DNA from: Erythroxylum novogranatense
Lineage: Eukaryota > Streptophyta > Magnoliopsida > Malpighiales > Erythroxylaceae
Direction of reading: 5' to 3'
NCBI GenBank assembly: GCA_029891385.1
Contig: CM057234.1
Location: 18,958,350 to 19,022,349, forward strand
DNA length: 64,000 nt
The notes under the pieces were generated by a model that was given only the letters and a program-made list of their open reading frames with translations, did not search any database and was not told where the DNA came from. Shown here one piece after another: positions 1-11,304 of this stretch. Numbering within the stretch: the stretch's first letter is position 1; each line of letters starts with the position of its first letter. The position numbers were made by a program, and so were the translations under genes.

Positions 1-1289
1 ATCATTACATAATCATTCATATGTAAGATAATGCATAAAAATGTTTATAATCAAGAGAAAATTTGTTTTAGCTTTAAAAAAATTCATGATCTTCAAATTG
101 AGCTTGGAGGACTTGTGAAATAATTTTGAACAAAGTTCAAACTTTTCATCAAAATATGATTTTTGAAGCTTTGAAAAACTTAGAATGTAAAAATTGATGT
201 ATCAAAGTGTTTTTGATATTTAGTTTATGTGAAATTTTGATTATTCTAAACTTTTGGTTCGATTGGCTTAACTCAAAATGAAAAAAAAGAAACATAATGG
301 TTAGTGTGCCATGAGATTAAGAGAAGCGTCAACTAAGTAGTTGAAGGAACATAACTATTGAACCAATAGTTTGATCAATTGTGGACAAAATAGGTAACTG
401 ATACTTTAATTGCACGTGCTTTAACTAGTTAATGATATATGGTCAACTGGTCAATCCTATCTACAAAATTAGACATTATATCTAACAACCATTGGAGTTG
501 ATTTTAGGAAAAAAAAAAGACCACAAAATGAGTTGTAAAAGAATATTTGTAATACTTAAGAGTTGTTAAGAGTTTTGAAAAGTTAGAGAGTATATGTCTC
601 CATTGCATAATATATATTGAACCCTAATTCATTAATTTGAGCAAGAAAGGGAAAAAAAATTCTAATGAATGGAAGTTTTTCATTTTCATTAATAACAAAA
701 TTGATACAAAATAAATTGGAAGTTTACCAACCCCTCTTTCAAAATATAAAGGATGCCAATACATCAAGAATAATACACCAATAAAAAATGATGTCTTTTC
801 ACCCAAAATTAATTACCCATCAATAATCTTAAAACCATCCACGTGTATCACCTAAAAATACTCCTGCCTATTGAAACATGATGCTTTTTTTTGCCTATTA
901 GTTTCCCTCTCCTGATTAACCTTAATTTGGTGCCTTCCATCGTACCATTCTAGTATGGTGTCCATCATTATACCAAATTATGTAAGTTGACAATTCACAT
1001 GGCTATGTTGTACTTGTTTCCATTGTACATATCTCCCTAGTTTGTATTTCTTTCCTTTCCTGCTTACTTTATGATCATCTGCCTATCCTTTCCTTCGATG
1101 CTCCGTATGTTGCTTAACCCACTTCTCAATTTCGTTTTTTCCTTATAAATTGACAGGAAAGACCTGATTTCATCTATTAACTCATATGTAAAGATAGATG
1201 AGCTTCTATATGTCTCCCTAAAGGCTTTGTTGTTCCTTTATGTCTACATAGGCTAGATCAGGTGTGTAAATTCTATTTGGAATTCCCAT
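1..1289. other. AT-rich stretch without a recognisable gene
   Basis: I see no coding region with family resemblance here; the open frames are short and low-complexity. On the minus strand a TGTTAGATATAATGTC string starts at 487 and resembles the first bases of a copia LTR, but no purine tract adjoins it and no partner LTR is visible. The stretch is probably decayed copia sequence continuing from the integrase scrap at 1290-1523, because that scrap reads toward lower coordinates. Confidence 0.4.
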
Positions 1290-1523
1290 ATATTTTCCTC
1301 TTAGGCATGTTTAATTCTTGAGCTCTATTGAATGGTTTCTTTCCATACATGTGGTGATGCTCCAATTTTTATCTTTATTTGGCAACTTCCTATTCTTTTA
1401 AAAGAGGTTTGACCATTCTAAGTTGATGAAGTCACTCCCATTATCATTTCTAATGGTTTTGACTGTGGTTTGGAATTGGTTTCCAACAAGGGAGAGTAAG
1501 TTTGCAAGGGTTTTGGGCTTCCG
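1290..1523 (-). pseudogene. Ty1/copia integrase core fragment
   Basis: Reading leftward from 1523, one open frame gives a copia integrase core segment. It includes the helix before the second catalytic aspartate and the TIRNDNGSDF motif (family consensus TIRSDNGxEF), which holds that aspartate. After about 1390 the frame decays into stops and frameshifts, with only traces of the downstream residues. The preceding integrase half is missing because a gypsy LTR begins at 1524. The integrase would join copia cDNA to chromosomal DNA in the nucleus; this scrap is too short to act. It is the oldest recognisable layer at this end of the window. Confidence 0.72.
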
Positions 1524-2023
1524 TGTTGGGCACCCCGCCTCGTGAGTCACGGGCCTGATGTCCAAAATGATATATGAACGTGTATCCTACAAGAGTGGCA
1601 AGCCCACACTAGGATAAACATCAAAACAACTCACTTATCCTTTTTCCGAACAGATTTTGGGAAACCTCAAACTAGAATTTCAATTTGACTTGTTCAGAAC
1701 ATTTGTGGCTTTATGTCTCTAGTTTATTTAGAGACAAGAATCATCTCATTTGGAGATCTCATTACAAAGTTATGGTTGAAAGAATCAAACAGGGTTTTGA
1801 CTTCAATCATATTGCACCTATCATGGGACAATTAGCATAATTGTCAGTAGGGATATCAGATTAAAATCATCTTAGAACATTTTGAAAGAAGACTTCGAGA
1901 TCTACAAATTTCATGAAGACCTTTAAGACATATTTTATCTTTTGAAGAAAAAAATGAAGCAGACAATAGTACAAAGAAGGAGAAGTTTCGGTCAACAACA
2001 AAAGAAATAGAAAGTCAACTATA

Positions 2024-2406
2024 GACGATATGACGTCATCATAGACGATACATCTTTACAGAAGATATGATGCCATCACAGACGATATGTCATTATCAAA
2101 AACGATACATCTTTACAGACGATACGATGTCATCACAAATGATATGACGTCATCATAGATGATACATCTTTATAGACGATACGACGTCATCACAGACGAT
2201 ACATCTTTACAAACGGTATGACGTTATCACAGACGATACATCTTTATAGATGACATGACGTCATCACAGATGATATGACGTTATCACAGACGATACATCT
2301 TTACAGATGATATGACGTCATCACAGATGATACATCTTTATAGACAATATGACTTCATCACAGACGATATGACATCATCACAGACGATACATCTTTACAG
2401 ATGATA
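2024..2406. repeat. Tandem array of 20-bp and 17-bp units with TGACGTCA palindromes
   Basis: Two related unit types alternate irregularly. The 20-bp type is gacgatatgacgtcatcaca and the 17-bp type is gacgatacatctttaca. About twenty units are present, and both types share the first seven bases. Four exact TGACGTCA palindromes lie at 2031, 2145, 2256 and 2313, and several units carry one-base variants. TGACG is the core bound by plant TGA-type bZIP factors. The array lies inside the gypsy-1 LTR, downstream of its TATA box, and has no counterpart in the related solo LTR. Confidence 0.9.
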
Positions 2407-3479
2407 CTATCTACACTCCTGAGCCTCTCCCCTTATAAGGACCTAACTTTTGACTCCAATGTCCAAAAGTTTCATACTATATATCGTTGGAAAGCTAGAA
2501 AGATGATCTACAAATTTCTAGAAAGCACAATTGCCTAAATTAGCCTAGATTAATCCAAATTTTTTCCTAAAGTTAAAACACAAATTTCTCCCTTAAGAAA
2601 ACTTGAAAAAAATGCAATGTACAAACTTGAGAGAGAGTCATGAGCAAAAATGCAGTCATATTCCATTTGCATTAAAAGATAACAGTTTTACAAAGTTTTA
2701 GTGGGCATTTCAAGCCATAAATACATTAATATCTCAAAATCCAAAAATCCAAAATATACATGAATCATGAGTTGCTCAAATTGGAACTAAAGCCTTACTT
2801 TTCAAGATTTGCTTTAAATTCAAAATAAACAGAGATCGGAGTGATGCCTTGACCCTTGACTACTCGATATCTTACTTATCACCTGGATATAGGGGAAGAG
2901 AATGGGGGTGGGCTTAAAGCCTGTGGGTAACAATTTTATAATCAGTAATAAGAAAAATCATTTATAAAGTCCTTTCCAATCAAAAATTCACTTTTATTCA
3001 AATTATATATGCATCACTCTTATCAATTTATCATGAACACATAAGCATATAAAAATAGTTCAGGTGGATCCAAAACAGAACATACTACGCATTTTCATAT
3101 AATGGTCTTGCATAGCCGTGAACTTATAGGAGTCCATGAAGGAGCTCCATGTCACTAGCGGGCAGTCGGGAGAAGCCTTTTTGTCAAAGTGCACTTGACT
3201 TAACTTAGGAGACCACCACAAACCCACATAACATATATTTCAAGACTTGTAAAACACATTGCCCAAAAGGCATATTTCGGAAACTTGATTTCTTAAGCTT
3301 GATATCCTTTCAAAAATCATTTTCATGTATCAAACAAAATTCATATGCAAAATATGCAACACAATCTCAAAACATTCAAAGAGTAATAAATGTACATTTT
3401 TAAAGTAGTTGGAATCATTTATTTCCATTTCTTGAAAGAGACATTTATGGCTCATTACTTAATTATAAAAAGTAACCCA

Positions 3480-3701
3480 CCTTGAATTTCCTTGCTTATA
3501 ACTTGCTCAAATGTGCCTCCCCTCTTGCCTCCCTTGATTTTCTTTAACATTGATACAAATCCCAAATCAATAGAAATTCCAATTGAGAATCCAAAGAAAC
3601 ATATGCATAAAATTGATCTTAGAATACTTAAACCTATGCATTTTCTAAGCTCTTTGAACCAAAACCTTTCCAAAAATCCAAAAGATTTAACATCAACTTA
3701 C
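3480..3701 (-). other. Putative splice donors in the gypsy-1 LTR
   Basis: On the element strand a CAAG/GTAAGTTG junction falls at 3701, about 240 bp past the TATA box. A second AAG/GTGGGT junction falls at 3480. The solo LTR has the same pair (CTG/GTAAGT at 30333 and AAG/GTGAGT at 29647), with a similar purine-rich segment between them. This suggests a conserved leader exon, small second exon and intron. It is inference from motif and position only. Confidence 0.35.
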
Positions 3702-3935
3702 CTTGAATCTTCATCACTTAATGAGTTTCTTGGATCAAAAGAAATCCCTAATCTTCCTCTTTCTTTTTCCCTTCTTGCTCAACTTCAAAATCACTCTTTA
3801 AGACTAAGAAAAATCAAAACCTAGCATAACTCTCTTCTTTATCTTCTTTTTCTCTTTTTTCGTGCTTCTCTCTTCTCTCTTTTCTTTAATCACGTTTTTG
3901 GCTTCTTCCAAATCAAGCCCACCCTTCATCTTCTC

Positions 3936-3943
3936 CTTTTATA
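3936..3943 (-). promoter_or_regulatory. TATA box of the gypsy-1 LTR
   Basis: TATAAAAG on the element strand in the context GGGTATAAAAGGAG, about 250 bp inside the LTR. This is the usual place for the U3 core promoter. The predicted transcript would run toward lower coordinates. Confidence 0.55.
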
Positions 3944-4190
3944 CCCTTAATGATTGTACAATGTCCATTTTGCCCTTCATTTAAAACCTTATGGTTTCTA
4001 AACTTATGTGACTTGCCAAATTTGCCCTTACACACTCTTACTACTTTAATACTTCAATTCCCTTAACCTATGTCATATTATCTTACCCACATTAACAAGC
4101 TAATTAATTCCAACATATATTAATCTAGCGAGATCGCAAAATTAATTTAATTATGCTTATTTATCATAAAAAAGAATTCAAGGGCTAACA

Positions 4191-4228
4191 TTTCTCCCCC
4201 TCTTAAAAGAATTTCGTCCTCGAAATTC
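4191..4228 (-). other. Polypurine tract and inverted repeat before the gypsy-1 3' LTR
   Basis: The element strand shows gagggggagaaa immediately before the LTR, which is the plus-strand primer for reverse transcription. Just upstream, 4209-4228 reads GAATTTCGAGGACGAAATTC, an 8-bp perfect inverted repeat with a 4-base loop. It encodes the Asn-Phe-Glu-Asp-Glu-Ile end of pol. The same inverted repeat precedes the LARD LTRs. Confidence 0.8.
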
Positions 4229-5489
4229 TTACCTGAGTCATTGAAGAGGTGTGGATACTTTTCCTTCATGTCTTCTAAGGGCTCCCATGTGGCCTCTTCT
4301 ACAGAATGATTTCTCCACAAGACTTTGACTAGCTGAACTATCTTATTCATGAGGACCTTCTCCTTAGTATCCAAGATCTCCACTAGAGTCCTCTCATAAA
4401 TCAAATCATCTCTCAACTGAACCTCAGCGGTCTGAATGATGTGGGAGGGATCTGATCTATATCTCCTCAATACGGACACATGAAAAACGTCATGCATCTG
4501 TGGCAATTTTGGTGGCAACGTCAACCTATGGGCTAGCGGTCTAATCCTCTTAAGAATTTTATAGGGACCCATATATCTCGGACTTAGCTTGCCCTTCTTA
4601 TCAAACCTCATGACTCCTTTCTAAGGAGATTTCTTACGAAAGACCTTCTCACCGACTTCGTACTCCATCTCCTTTCGATGTGCATCAACATAACTTCTCA
4701 TTCTATCCTGTGTTGCTTTAAGCCGTTACTTAACTAAGTTGACTTTGTCTACTGACATCTAAAGTAACTCTGGCCCTATCAGTTTCCTTTCTCCTTTTTC
4801 ATCGCAACATATCGGAGTTTTACATCTCCTTCCATACAGTGCTTCATAAGAAGCCATCTGAATGCTCAAATGGTACGAATTATTATAAGCAAATTCAACT
4901 AATGAAAAATGCTCGTCTCAAGCTCCTTTGAAATCAATCACATATGCTCTGAGCATTCCCTCAAGGGTCCAAATGGTCCTCTTAGATTGATCATCTGTTT
5001 GGGGGTAAAAAGTTGTGCTAAAATTCAGCTTGGTTCCTAGAGCATCTTGTAAGCTTCCCCATAATCTCGAAGTAAACCGGATATCTCTGTCAGAAATTAT
5101 AGAATCTAAAATCCTATGTAGTCTCACTATCTCATCAATATACTTCTTTGCTAGTACATGCAGAGAATCAATTTGTTTAATTGTCAGAAAATAGGATAAC
5201 TTCGTCAATCAATCAACAATAACCCATATGACATCATGCTTCCTACCGATCTTGGGTAAACCCATAAAAAAATCCATAGTTACCCGTTGCCATTTCCACT
5301 CAGGAGTAGACAATGGCTTTAACTTGCCTGAAGGTGCCTAGTGTTCAGCCTTGACTTGCTGCCACACTAGACACTTACTTGCATACTTTGGTACATCCCT
5401 TTTTATGCCTTTCCACTGGAAATGCTCTATTAAATCTCTGTACATCCTAGTACTACCTAGGTGCATGGCAAGTCTCTCTTTCTTATTGG
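4192..5489 (-). pseudogene. Gypsy-1 integrase with chromodomain, 5'-truncated
   Basis: Reading leftward from 5489, the sequence gives the end of the integrase zinc-finger region, then the core with VTMDFFMGLP (first Asp) and IISDRDIRF (second Asp), then SPRYMGPYKILKRI and HDVFHVSVLRRY of the C-terminal domain. It finishes with a chromodomain (LVKVLWRNHSVEEATWEP, about 4250-4340). This order is diagnostic of Ty3/gypsy chromoviruses, and the long LTR fits Tekay/Del. Several stops and frameshifts break the frame (near 4617, 4720, 4760, 5209 and 5338). The third catalytic residue appears changed: the usual SER after DGQ reads SKR, Glu to Lys, near 5000. Everything upstream of the finger is lost at about 5489. 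Confidence 0.87.
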
Positions 5490-7099
5490 AGTATTTTTTG
5501 CGTTAATAATATTCTTATTGATGAAAATTTGGTAATATATATTAATTATTTGCGTTCACTCTTTCTTCTTATATCCATTGTTATATGAGTTATTTTGGTG
5601 TGAAATTAACACATTCGCAAGATATTTATGATTATAAGCTTTCGACAAATTAAGGAATTGAAAATGAGAAGAGACTAACAACGGAGAGGGAATATATGAA
5701 AAGAAAAATGCATGAATGTCATAATTTAAAAGAGATTTAACATTGGAATCAAGTAAGTTAAAAAAGATACATTATAATTCTAATATTTGCACTAAAATTT
5801 AATTGAACTTTAACTTTTTAATATATAAAATTAATATTAACATTCTTTATAAAATATCTCTTGAATTGATAAAATTATGATTTTTTTTGGTTGATCCGAT
5901 GATTTTTTAATTTAAAGATCCATGTTATTTAAGTAACATAAATGAATCCTAAAATTTAAAATTTAAAATTAATTTAAGAACTAGGGTTTTTGAAATTTTA
6001 GATCCTAAAAACCATAAATTTAGGTTACCCATCTCTATATTTTGTAGGTCTTTTTATCTTTACTACTCCTGGTGGAGATTTTTTCGCACCTTGAAGTCTC
6101 CCTATCTCTTCTGTCTATTTTTGGTAAGTTGTTATATAATTGTTGCAGATTCAAGTTTGATTCATTTTTTTCCTCTCCATCTTCTCTATCATTATATATG
6201 AAATGAACAATTGGCTACTTTGTTGAGTGTCTCATTTTCAATTTATTTATTAAGAGGTAAAGATGAACTTGAGTAAATGCTTCATTTACCTTAATCCATT
6301 AACCAAATTTGAGGGAACTGATCTTAATAAAAATGCTAATATAATGTAAATGGATCCCTTACGTTTATACGTGATTTATTCTATTATTGATGACACCATA
6401 ACAATATGACATTATGGTCGAATCATTAAAGTTGTCAATATGCTGATGTTATGACATTGTAGTTGAATTATTCCAACATTTCTTTGAATTGATAAGAAGG
6501 TAAAACAAGTCCTTGGTTAGAATTTTGAGTTTGAATTAGTAAAAGGATTGATAGATTCATATAAATTAGATTTTGGAAGAGGGACATTATTCTATATAAG
6601 ATAATTGAGATTGTTCTCCAAATTTCATAGAGAATTGAGATTTGAGGTATTGTTTTATACCTACCTATTAAAGTAACATCAATCAATTTAATTTTCCTTT
6701 TGAATTATAAAATCTCTTGTAGATGTTTATCATTATTGTTATTGATGGGTTTTTAAATAATATTATCAATTATAAGTGCATATTTATTAAAAACTAGATG
6801 AGTATAAGAATCTAATGCATACAATTTTCTACATAAAAGGACTCTTTCTTTGACATCTAATGGTTTTGATTGTGGAAGTATTCTTGAGGTATTAAAGGAG
6901 AAGTACTTCTTTTCTACAAACTTATATTGAAATGTAGAAACAAAGAAGCACAACATCCATCAAATTATATTATTCTTTTTTAGTATATGGAGACATCAAG
7001 TTTTTTATTAGAATGAATAGTTATCGGCTTATGCCGATTATATTTCTCTTTTTGTCGATAATATAGAACTGTGGCAATTAATGCATAAATTATGGAGAC
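5490..7099. other. AT-rich spacer, no gene recognised
   Basis: No domain, LTR end or primer-binding site could be recognised. Two minus-strand frames of about 70 codons (6468-6686 and 6753-6956) have low-complexity composition and no family motif. A short imperfect repeat (tatgacattatgg and tatgacattgtag) lies near 6409-6460. A small hairpin (ATCGGC-ttat-GCCGAT) lies near 7023-7038. The stretch may be decayed intergenic sequence, or unrecognised DNA next to the truncated gypsy. Confidence 0.4.
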
Positions 7100-7318
7100 C
7101 TTTAAGGCTATGTTTAGTTGGCGATTTATTAATGGAATGGAATATTATTTTATCATTTGGGAAGAGGGTTTATAATAAAATGAGATGGGATGAGATATAA
7201 GAGGAGAGTTTCATATTTCATTTCATTCTATCCTAAACAGTAAAAATGAGAAACCTCCAAAATGGGGATTTTAGGATGAAATGTAAAATTACAAACAATT
7301 TTTCAGTATATTATATGT
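7100..7318. repeat. Possible MITE-like relic
   Basis: The stretch starts with ggctatgtttagttgg, reminiscent of hAT-type miniature elements. It carries an inverted TGTTTAG/CTAAACA pair near 7112 and 7232, and a second inverted motif (catttcattctatcc against ggatgaaatg). No matching terminal repeat or target duplication could be closed, and the right side is cut by the copia fragment at 7319. It may simply be AT-rich sequence. Confidence 0.22.
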
Positions 7319-8198
7319 CCGAAGCCTTAACACTCATGACGCTGAATTCTCTTTACCTTTTTTTATTCCTTTTGAGTTTTGGCTTGTTGTTTGAAGTTGT
7401 TGTTCGATGATCTCCGACTGTTTTGCCTATACTCGGGTCTGTCCTTTTTCACTCTCTTCAGTCACTTATTGAACTCTCGTTAATAGCTCCATATCCTCAT
7501 TTTCGTCGGATTCATCTTCTACATCATTCATACCTTTTCTAGTTTCAACTTGTAGTGCCAATCTTTTGTTTCTTTTTTGTTTACCCCTTAAAAGATTTAT
7601 TTCGAAATTTGTAAGAATTTCAATTACCTTCTCTAATGATATATCATTAATGTCATAGGCCTCCTCTATTGTTGCAATTTTCAAAATAAATCTCGGAAGT
7701 AATGATCTCAATGTCTTCTTGACTAATTTCATATTGGAATATTTCTTCCCTAGTTGATGTGCCTGGTTCATTATATCTCGCAATTTTTCATGAAAGTCTC
7801 CAATAGTCTCATTTTCATCTATCTTGAGTTCTTCAAACCTCACAGTTAACATCTGTAGTTTTGATGCTATCATAGACTTGGACCCTTTATGAATAGTCAA
7901 CAAAGCATCCCACACTTCTTTAACTGATTCATAGGCAGATATTATTGAGAAGCATCCTTTATCAACAATACTAAAAGTGCACTTTCTTATTTGAATCTTG
8001 TCCATTAAAGTAGATCTTTTTGAACAACCTCTCCTTTATCATTAGTAATCATCGGATACGTCCACCTATGCACTATCGAATGCCAGTTTTTGTGCCCTGA
8101 GCTTGGATAAAGATTTTCATCCGTGATTTTCATGTAGGATAGTTAGATCAATCCAACAGTAGTGGTCTGCTGATCGATGCGCCCTCTCTTGTAGTCAT
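7319..8198 (-). pseudogene. Copia-B gag, truncated copy 1
   Basis: The gag start is the ATG at 8198, giving MTTREGASISRPPLLD, a typical Ty1/copia nucleocapsid N-terminus followed by SNYP and the KSRMKIFIQ motif. After early stops, the frame 8005-7466 holds the UBN2/gag core (VKEVWDALL, ETIGDFHEKL, then a helical segment ending LLRGKQKRNKRL) and an acidic tail. The copy is cut at about 7319, inside what should be the first zinc knuckle (VKRIQ-x-HEC). Gag would form the cytoplasmic virus-like particle. It lies immediately downstream of the primer-binding site at 8255-8266, so it belongs to the element whose 5' LTR is 8269-9592. A homologous but separate copy is at 22670-23921. Confidence 0.85.
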
Positions 8199-8254
8199 GT
8201 TTGCGAAACTAGGATCTACACCAACTTGCTACTAGGTTCTGAATCGATGACTTT

Positions 8255-8266
8255 GCTCTGATACCA
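8255..8266 (-). other. Copia-B primer-binding site (initiator tRNA-Met)
   Basis: The element strand reads TGGTATCAGAGC two bases after the LTR end, complementary to the 3' end of plant initiator tRNA-Met. It fixes the LTR boundary at 8269 and the minus-strand orientation. Confidence 0.85.
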
Positions 8267-8268
8267 AT

Positions 8269-9592
8269 TGATAAACTGTAGGGAGTAGTAGTTTCGCAAA
8301 CTTTCCAATTTTACCGTGTTTGTCTCTAATACAAACAAAAACAAGAAACAATGAAAAATGAAATAACAAATAACACTAGAAATTTGGTAACACAGTTCGG
8401 CACACCTTGCCTACATCTGCGGGGCCCTCACCTAACTTAATACTTTCATTGAAGTACAATAGATCCAAGGCTTTACTGAGCTGATGTCACTCAACCCTTA
8501 ACACTATCTCTCAATCTCACTTCTCGTGAAAGAATTTCACACCCAATAGTACGATTGCCTTGTACTAAACTTAACAAAGAATTTTTCTAAACAACTTTTA
8601 ATAGAAGACAATTAAATAAATAACTCAAGTGATCAATCAAATAAGAAAAAAACAATAATACACTTGAGATAAAAAGAAGAACAACTTTCGAATGGTTTAG
8701 CTTTACTGAAATAAATCTAGAAGTCGTCGGAACAACAATGGGCTAATTCACTTAGAAATCAAAATCAAGTCACGGCTGCACACATAACACACAATCCACA
8801 ATAGTAGTTTCACGCAACATACAAAGCAATCCACTCAAGAGCCACTTCATAAAATTGAACATCCAGCTTAAGCAACACCCCATAAAATTACTACAAAGTT
8901 ATGAATCTCTTGGATAGAAAATACACAGACAATGCACTATAATTGCCAGCCGTGTGTAACTCCAGAAACTCAAAAAAAATGTAGCAGAAGGATGGAATTT
9001 TCAATAGCATAAAATAATCATGTTAATCTTTTCTAGCCAACAAAAAGTCACCCACACACTTTTAGTTGTTCACGAAATTCGATCAATGCATAGTCATGCC
9101 AAAACTTCTAGCCATACACACAAACTTTACACACACGTGATGTATCACACACCCTCTCAAGATAGACTTCAATCCAAGATAGGATTCTTTCTCAACTAGA
9201 AGATTATCCATATAGTTTTTGAATCCAAGTTAAACAAAGATTATTAATTAGCTATGATTTTCCAATTAATAAAAATATATGATAAGTATAATTTATAAAA
9301 TTATACCAAAATAACATAAGTAGATATATACACCATATATCTAACAATCTCTAAAATCCCATGACTTTATTTCATCCTACTTAAAAAAATCGTGATCTTC
9401 TTCCATATCCCACTTAAAAATAGAATTCTATCACAACTGAACAATTATCTAAAAATCTAATAAGCCAATTATGCCCAATTTAAATTCAATGAATTTGGAT
9501 GTGAATTTTGAACTCATCAACATTATCTTAGATGTCCAATTATCGAAAAATATCAAAACCAAATAATAAAATATATATCATATATCTTAACA
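8269..9592 (-). mobile_element. Copia-B LTR shared by two internal regions
   Basis: On the element strand it runs from TGTTAAGATATAT at 9592 to CA at 8269, 1324 bp. The low side has a primer-binding site and gag (so it acts as a 5' LTR). The high side has a purine tract and a 3' internal remnant (so it acts as a 3' LTR). One LTR therefore serves two tandem copies. The homologous LTR is split into 23992-24593 and 34843-35598. Confidence 0.82.
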
Positions 9593-10249
9593 ATCTTTTC
9601 CTTTTTGACATTGTTTGTCACATAGTCAAAACTCCTCATAAAGAAGACAATTGGACATATAACCATCAAATGCATAAATCCATTCTACTGGTTAGGATAA
9701 AAAGATGCCAAAAAATATGATGAATAATCATGCATATATCTTGAAATCTCCCCCTGAATGGAACATTCCCCATAAACAATCTGATGTCTCCCCCTTGGGA
9801 TAAAACATTGAAAAAACTAAGAATGGCTTTAACATAATCAATCTTAGTGAATAAAGAAACATCAAATTCAGTAGTAGGTTCAGCGAAAGAATTATAAGCA
9901 TGCCGAGATGACAATTTAGCACCAGTCAATACACATGCCAACATATCATTACTTACTTCAATTCTACCTTCATAAGACTTATCAAATTCATAAACCCAAG
10001 CAAATAAAGATGAGTGTTGCCAGTGTAGTGAGAGAAAGAGATACCTGAGAGAGATACTCATACTAATGAGAGAGCTGAAGATTCTTTGGTGGAGCCAAAT
10101 AGAAGTCACAATGCAAACTACTAAAAAGATGAGACGACAATGGCAACATAAGAGCTAAATAACTAAAAAAGACAAATCTTTTTTTTAAGTTTCATTTTTT
10201 GAAAAAAACAAAAAAATACTTCAAAAATGTAAAGTATACAGTCACTGTA
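9593..10249 (-). pseudogene. Copia-B 3' internal remnant with polypurine tracts
   Basis: Next to the LTR the element strand has the purine run aaaaaggaaaagat (9593-9608), the likely primer for plus-strand synthesis. Two further AGGGGGAGA runs lie near 9748-9757 and 9788-9797. A minus-strand frame of 147 codons (10109-9666) has no recognisable domain. Protease, integrase, RT and RNase H are all missing between gag (10250 onward) and this segment. A multi-kilobase internal deletion must have joined the gag tail to the 3' non-coding region. Confidence 0.55.
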
Positions 10250-10901
10250 CCCCTTAAAGAAATTCAAACCTGGCCTTATTCCTCGTCACATTATCTTTGT
10301 CATAGGTTTCTTCTTTTGAAGTAACTGATTTATCCTCTATCTGAACAGTTTCTGCACAAGCAGTAACTAATCGTGAATCTAGACAATTTCTTATTTTTCC
10401 TTCACGATGTCTTTGTGCCTATAATTAACCATTTCTAATCCAAGTGTGCTTCAGTACCATGGGCTACTGCTGAAAATTTAATAGAGAGTGCCTAGATTTT
10501 CAGTTGACCCATTTGAAACATCATTTGTAACATCTTGTAGTATCTCGACCTTATGTGTCCGGTAACTCCACAAAAATGACATGTAGGTGCAAACCTTCAA
10601 TTCTTCCTCGAAGTTTTTTCTTGGATAGATCTGGATATGTCATCTTTCTCATCATTCACCTTAGAACAGTCACCTTTGTAGCCAATGCCTTGAAGATCCC
10701 CTTTAACCTTACCGATTTTCATTAACTTTTCCAACTTTTATGTACCTCCATTCATCATCTTTAATCCCTTTTCAATATTTACTAGTTTCAGTCTAGCTTC
10801 ACCAAGCTCATCTAAAGTTGACATCAATTTCTTCTCCAAATCATGAATAATATTCTTCATAAAGAAGTTTTCTTCCTTCAACTGTTCATTCTTCCTTCAT
10901 A
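10250..10901 (-). pseudogene. Copia-B gag C-terminal part, copy 2
   Basis: The minus strand shows a coiled-coil-like segment (EENFFMKNIIHDLEKKL, near 10860) and then a zinc knuckle CHFCGVTGHIRSRY at about 10548-10593. The final zinc ligand Cys is Tyr. Stops and shifts are frequent. It continues the gag at 22670-23921 across the inserted Tekay-like element, since both sides lie in the same orientation and the insertion has a clean TTTTT duplication. The product would have been the RNA-binding tail of gag. Confidence 0.75.
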
Positions 10902-10906
10902 TTTTT
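10902..10906. repeat. Target site duplication TTTTT of the Tekay-like element
   Basis: TTTTT directly before TGTAGC at 10907 is matched by TTTTT at 22665-22669 directly after GCTACA. A 5-bp duplication is normal for gypsy integration. A T run makes chance agreement easier. Confidence 0.75.
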
Positions 10907-11304
10907 TGTAGCGCCCCCTCACCGTAGGGTACACACCGGGACGCCCGTGGGTCGTTCCGACGCATATCCCACAGTAAGGAAGTGCTACGATCGCTAACGA
11001 TCACTAAACACTCACATGGCATCAATAAAATAAACCACAACATGTAATTCACTAATATTTAAAACCATAATATTTCTTTCATTTCACAATATCAATCCAA
11101 AATATAGACAAGTCTATCAGTCTCCTACAACTAAATACAATAATCCAAAAAGGGAAAACTGATAAAAACGTCTATACTAGGTCATCCCAAAATATAGTCC
11201 CAAAAGAAGTCACCCGGTGACCGACCTGCGATCCATCATCGCTCTTGATCACGAGCGCTGCTGCGAAGCGTCGACACGAGAGCTAGAGTCCTACTAACGC
11301 TGTC

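Larger units (their letters stand above)
1524..4190 (-). mobile_element. 3' LTR of a Tekay/Del-like Ty3/gypsy element (gypsy-1)
   Basis: On the element strand the LTR starts TGTTAGCCCTTGAATTC at 4190, directly after a polypurine tract and the end of pol. It ends CCCAACA at 1524, a length of 2667 bp. The outer flank is a broken copia integrase, so the boundary at 1524 is well supported. A TATA box lies at 3936-3943. Putative splice donors lie at 3701 and 3480, and a 20/17-bp tandem array lies at 2024-2406. Segments of the interior are homologous to the solo LTR at 28275-30718, for example the block around 2820-2900 matching 28880-28930. The 5' LTR of this element is absent. The candidate 5-bp flank at 1519-1523 therefore has no visible partner. 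Confidence 0.75.

Noticed and set aside
2024..2406. CRISPR-like alternation of short repeats
   Set aside because: The units are contiguous without unique spacers, and the surroundings are a plant gypsy LTR. It is an ordinary minisatellite-type array.
3492..3824. 110-codon plus-strand frame in the gypsy-1 LTR
   Set aside because: It is antisense to the leader region of the element, low in complexity, and not kept in the homologous solo LTR.
6468..6956. Possible small host genes in the 5490-7099 spacer
   Set aside because: The two short frames are low-complexity, have no splice or promoter context, and match no family I recognise.
9666..10109. 147-codon minus-strand frame as an envelope-like gene of Copia-B
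   Set aside because: It has no clear signal peptide, glycosylation pattern or membrane anchor and spans multiple purine tracts; it is more likely 3' non-coding sequence.
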